Shown here piece after piece: positions 62,402 through 64,000 of a DNA stretch of 64,000 nucleotides (the stretch's first letter is position 1; every line of letters starts with the position of its first letter). The DNA comes from UBA2966 sp965242505 (GTDB taxonomy: Bacteria; Pseudomonadota; Alphaproteobacteria; UBA2966), in the NCBI GenBank assembly GCA_965242505.1, contig OZ251449.1:2976001-3040000 (forward strand). Reading direction: 5' to 3'. The notes below the pieces were generated by a model. The model did no database searches. It had not been told where the DNA came from and saw only the letters and a program-made list of their open reading frames with translations. Both the position numbers and the translations under genes were made by a program.

Positions 62402-62431
62402 CATATGTAGTGTTGCTCAATTGCCACACAA
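62402..62431 (-). promoter_or_regulatory. Promoter-like pair upstream of clpB
   Basis: On the minus strand TTGTGT and CATATG are separated by 18 bases, about 55 bases before the clpB start. The larger context CTCTTGTG...ACATATGGG has features of both a sigma-70 and a heat-shock (RpoH) promoter, and the spacing does not decide between them. Confidence 0.35.
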
Positions 62432-62617
62432 GAGGGGCGGCGCCGGAAACGCAATTCCCGCCGACGGCCGTGACGCGGGCGGCGCGGAACGGCGGTGCGA
62501 ATCCGACCGGGCCGGAATCGCTCCGGGCTCTCTCGAGGGCCCTGGTCGGTCTGTCAGTGCTGGATCATGGAGGCCGGGGCGCGGGGGACGGCCGCGCCGG
62601 GGCGGACGCTCGGCCCT

Positions 62618-63136
62618 TTACGATCCGGCCGATTCGGCGTCGCCGGCGCCCTCCGCCACGGGCGGCCGCTCGCCGCGCCGCGCGCCGTTCCCGGACCCGC
62701 CCGGCGCGCCGGATTCCGGTCGATCTTTCCCCTCGGCATCGGGGGCGGACTCGGCCTGTTCGTTCATGTGATACATGGGCGCCCGCTCGCCCGACAACGC
62801 GACCTCCGCCGGGGAGACCATGCCGTTGCGGCGGCCGTTGTAACGGCCCTGCCCCTGTCCCTGCCCCTGATTCTGTCCCTGTTGCTGTTGCCCGTCATCG
62901 CCGTGTACGACGCGATAGTAGTGTTCGGCGTGTTGCAGATAACCTTCCGCCTTGATCCGGTCGCCGGACGACGACGCATCCCGCGCCAAGGCGAGATAGC
63001 GGTCGCATACCTGCATCGCGTTGCCCCTGACCCTGACGTCGGGTCCGTTGCTGTCGTAGGTTCGATTGGGCCCGTGATTCGGTCGCCGGCCACCGGAGCG
63101 GCCACGACCCCTCTTTGGGTTCGGATTGTGCTTCAT
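62618..63136 (-). CDS. DUF4167 domain-containing protein
   Basis: A 172-residue protein found widely in alphaproteobacteria, typically between prmC and clpB as here. The basic N-terminus (MKHNPNPKRGRGRSGGRR) suggests nucleic-acid binding. The conserved block is YDSNGPDVRVRGNAMQVCDR, then YLALARDASSSGDRIKAEGY and LQHAEHYYRV. The rest is Gln/Gly-rich and disordered, ending in an acidic segment. A GTG directly before the ATG is the alternative start. The molecular role is not established. Confidence 0.88.
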   Translation of the reverse strand: MKHNPNPKRGRGRSGGRRPNHGPNRTYDSNGPDVRVRGNAMQVCDRYLALARDASSSGDRIKAEGYLQHAEHYYRVVHGDDGQQQQGQNQGQGQGQGRYNGRRNGMVSPAEVALSGERAPMYHMNEQAESAPDAEGKDRPESGAPGGSGNGARRGERPPVAEGAGDAESAGS

Positions 63137-63387
63137 CACCTCATGTCACCGATGTTTGCGCCAACGCCTGCGGACAAACGGCGCATGACATAGAGCCATC
63201 CGCGAAAACCACTCGCCGCGGTTGTCCGGCAGGTCCTCTGCCTCCCCGCGCAATGCTCGACCGCACGCATTCCCGCCATGCGGCATTGCCGGAGCGGAGC
63301 CGACTGCCCGTTATCGTTGTCATTGTGATCGGATCGCCGAATCCGAGCATGACACTAGCGGCCCCGAAACGCCATTCCAAGCCCTTT

Positions 63388-64000
63388 TTAGGCTTGACTT
63401 TCCAGAGGCCGCCTGCTTGCCAGAAGACATCGTTCCACGCCCGCGAGGTCGTGGCGGGACTCGATGGCGGTGAATCCCGCGCCGCGCAGGAGCGTCGCCA
63501 CGCTCCCGGATTGACCCCTCCCGATCTCGAGCGCCGCCAACCCCGTCGGACGAACCAGCCGGGAGAGGCCGGGCGCGATCTCCCGGTAGGCGTCGAGGCC
63601 GTCGCGCCCGCCGAAGAGCGCGCGGCGCGGATCGTGATCGACGACCTCGGGCGCGAGACCGTCCATGTCGCGGACCGCCACGTAGGGCGGATTCGCCACG
63701 ACGACGTCGAATCCTCCCCCCACGGCATCCCCCCAGTTCGCGCAAACGAGCCGGGCGCGCCCTCGGAGACCGTTGCGGACGAGGTTACGCTGCGCCACGC
63801 GGAGCGCAGCCGGATCGACGTCGACCCCGACGCCGGTCGCGTTCGGCAGTTCGCCGAGCAGCGCCGCCAGCAGGCATCCGCTGCCCGTCCCGAGATCGAG
63901 CAGCTGCGCCGGCGCCTCGCGATCCGGCGCCGCGGAGAGGACGGCCTCGACGAGAACCTCGCTGTCGGGGCGGGGATCGAAGACCGCGTCTCCCAGCTCG
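63388..64000 (-). CDS. prmC: Peptide chain release factor N5-glutamine methyltransferase, partial
   Basis: The C-terminal 203 codons of PrmC; the start lies beyond the window. In order the visible parts are DPRPDSEVLVEAVL, the SAM-binding LLDLGTGSGCLLAALL, and the substrate motif VVVANPPYV. This enzyme methylates the GGQ glutamine of release factors, and prfA would be expected just outside the window. The gap of about 250 bases between its stop and the DUF4167 gene contains nothing I recognise. Confidence 0.93.
   Translation of the reverse strand, partial: ELGDAVFDPRPDSEVLVEAVLSAAPDREAPAQLLDLGTGSGCLLAALLGELPNATGVGVDVDPAALRVAQRNLVRNGLRGRARLVCANWGDAVGGGFDVVVANPPYVAVRDMDGLAPEVVDHDPRRALFGGRDGLDAYREIAPGLSRLVRPTGLAALEIGRGQSGSVATLLRGAGFTAIESRHDLAGVERCLLASRRPLESQA

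Noticed and set aside
62402..62431. Definite heat-shock (RpoH) promoter for clpB
   Set aside because: A CTTG and a CATAT element are present but the spacing is longer than the usual RpoH consensus, so the site is listed only as promoter-like.

Overview
The window is GC-rich bacterial chromosome, most probably from an alphaproteobacterium of the Rhodospirillales type. The gene content and order point that way: petA-petB-petC with a TAT-type Rieske protein, lgt-midA-pgeF, prs-rplY-pth, clpB next to a DUF4167 protein and prmC, glmU-glmS-gph, UbiK, and a MarR/OmpR/kinase set like petP-petR. Nearly all genes are housekeeping, and codon use is strongly G/C at third positions. The long open frames antisense to real genes are by-products of that composition.

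Layout. 1-2.2 kb: end of a MarR-like gene, an OmpR response regulator and its sensor kinase (+). 2.3-5.3 kb: minus-strand ubiK, ybjN-like, proC, a TetR/COQ9-like gene and csaA. 5.6-13.3 kb: plus-strand lgt, midA-like, pgeF, a lipoprotein, prs, rplY, pth, a MaoC dehydratase and a dienelactone hydrolase. 13.5-18.2 kb: a compact minus-strand operon mtnP-apt-mtnA-aldolase/SDR fusion for 5'-methylthioadenosine salvage. 18.5-22.1 kb: cytochrome bc1 (petABC), with hemF divergent. 22.2-24.4 kb: tRNA-Glu, gmhA, a WecA-like transferase and tRNA-Gln. 24.4-29.4 kb: two sulfatases, an epimerase and a HigBA-type toxin-antitoxin pair. 29.8-46.4 kb: trmJ, cysS, nadE, an MDR reductase, a nicotinate phosphoribosyltransferase, class II DAHP synthase, gor, succinate-semialdehyde dehydrogenase, an MFS carrier, glmS, glmU, gph and tRNA-Val. 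46.4-50.3 kb: an amidohydrolase, an MbcA-type antitoxin without a visible toxin, and a gamma-glutamyltransferase. 50.26-52.83 kb: an AT-richer foreign islet. 52.9-64 kb: a ketopantoate-reductase-like gene, an oxalyl-CoA-synthetase-like gene, an accessory hypothetical, an LLM oxidoreductase, an M23 peptidase, clpB, a DUF4167 gene and partial prmC.

Three things stand out. (1) The islet opens at a decayed tRNA-fMet copy, continues with a truncated IS1595-type transposase, and carries an overlapping two-gene cassette: a soluble GT51 peptidoglycan-transglycosylase domain and a nucleotidyltransferase-fold protein. It ends with a UPF0175/PIN toxin-antitoxin remnant. The cassette is the best candidate for an undescribed system. 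(2) The mtn operon lacks the classical later genes of methionine salvage and ends in an aldolase-dehydrogenase fusion, which suggests a channelled form of the DHAP shunt. (3) A palindrome-rich element with short terminal inverted repeats occurs 14 times between genes. It supplies the apparent start codon of one lipoprotein gene and abuts the stop codons of two other genes.

Functions are assigned from motifs read by eye. No database search was possible.
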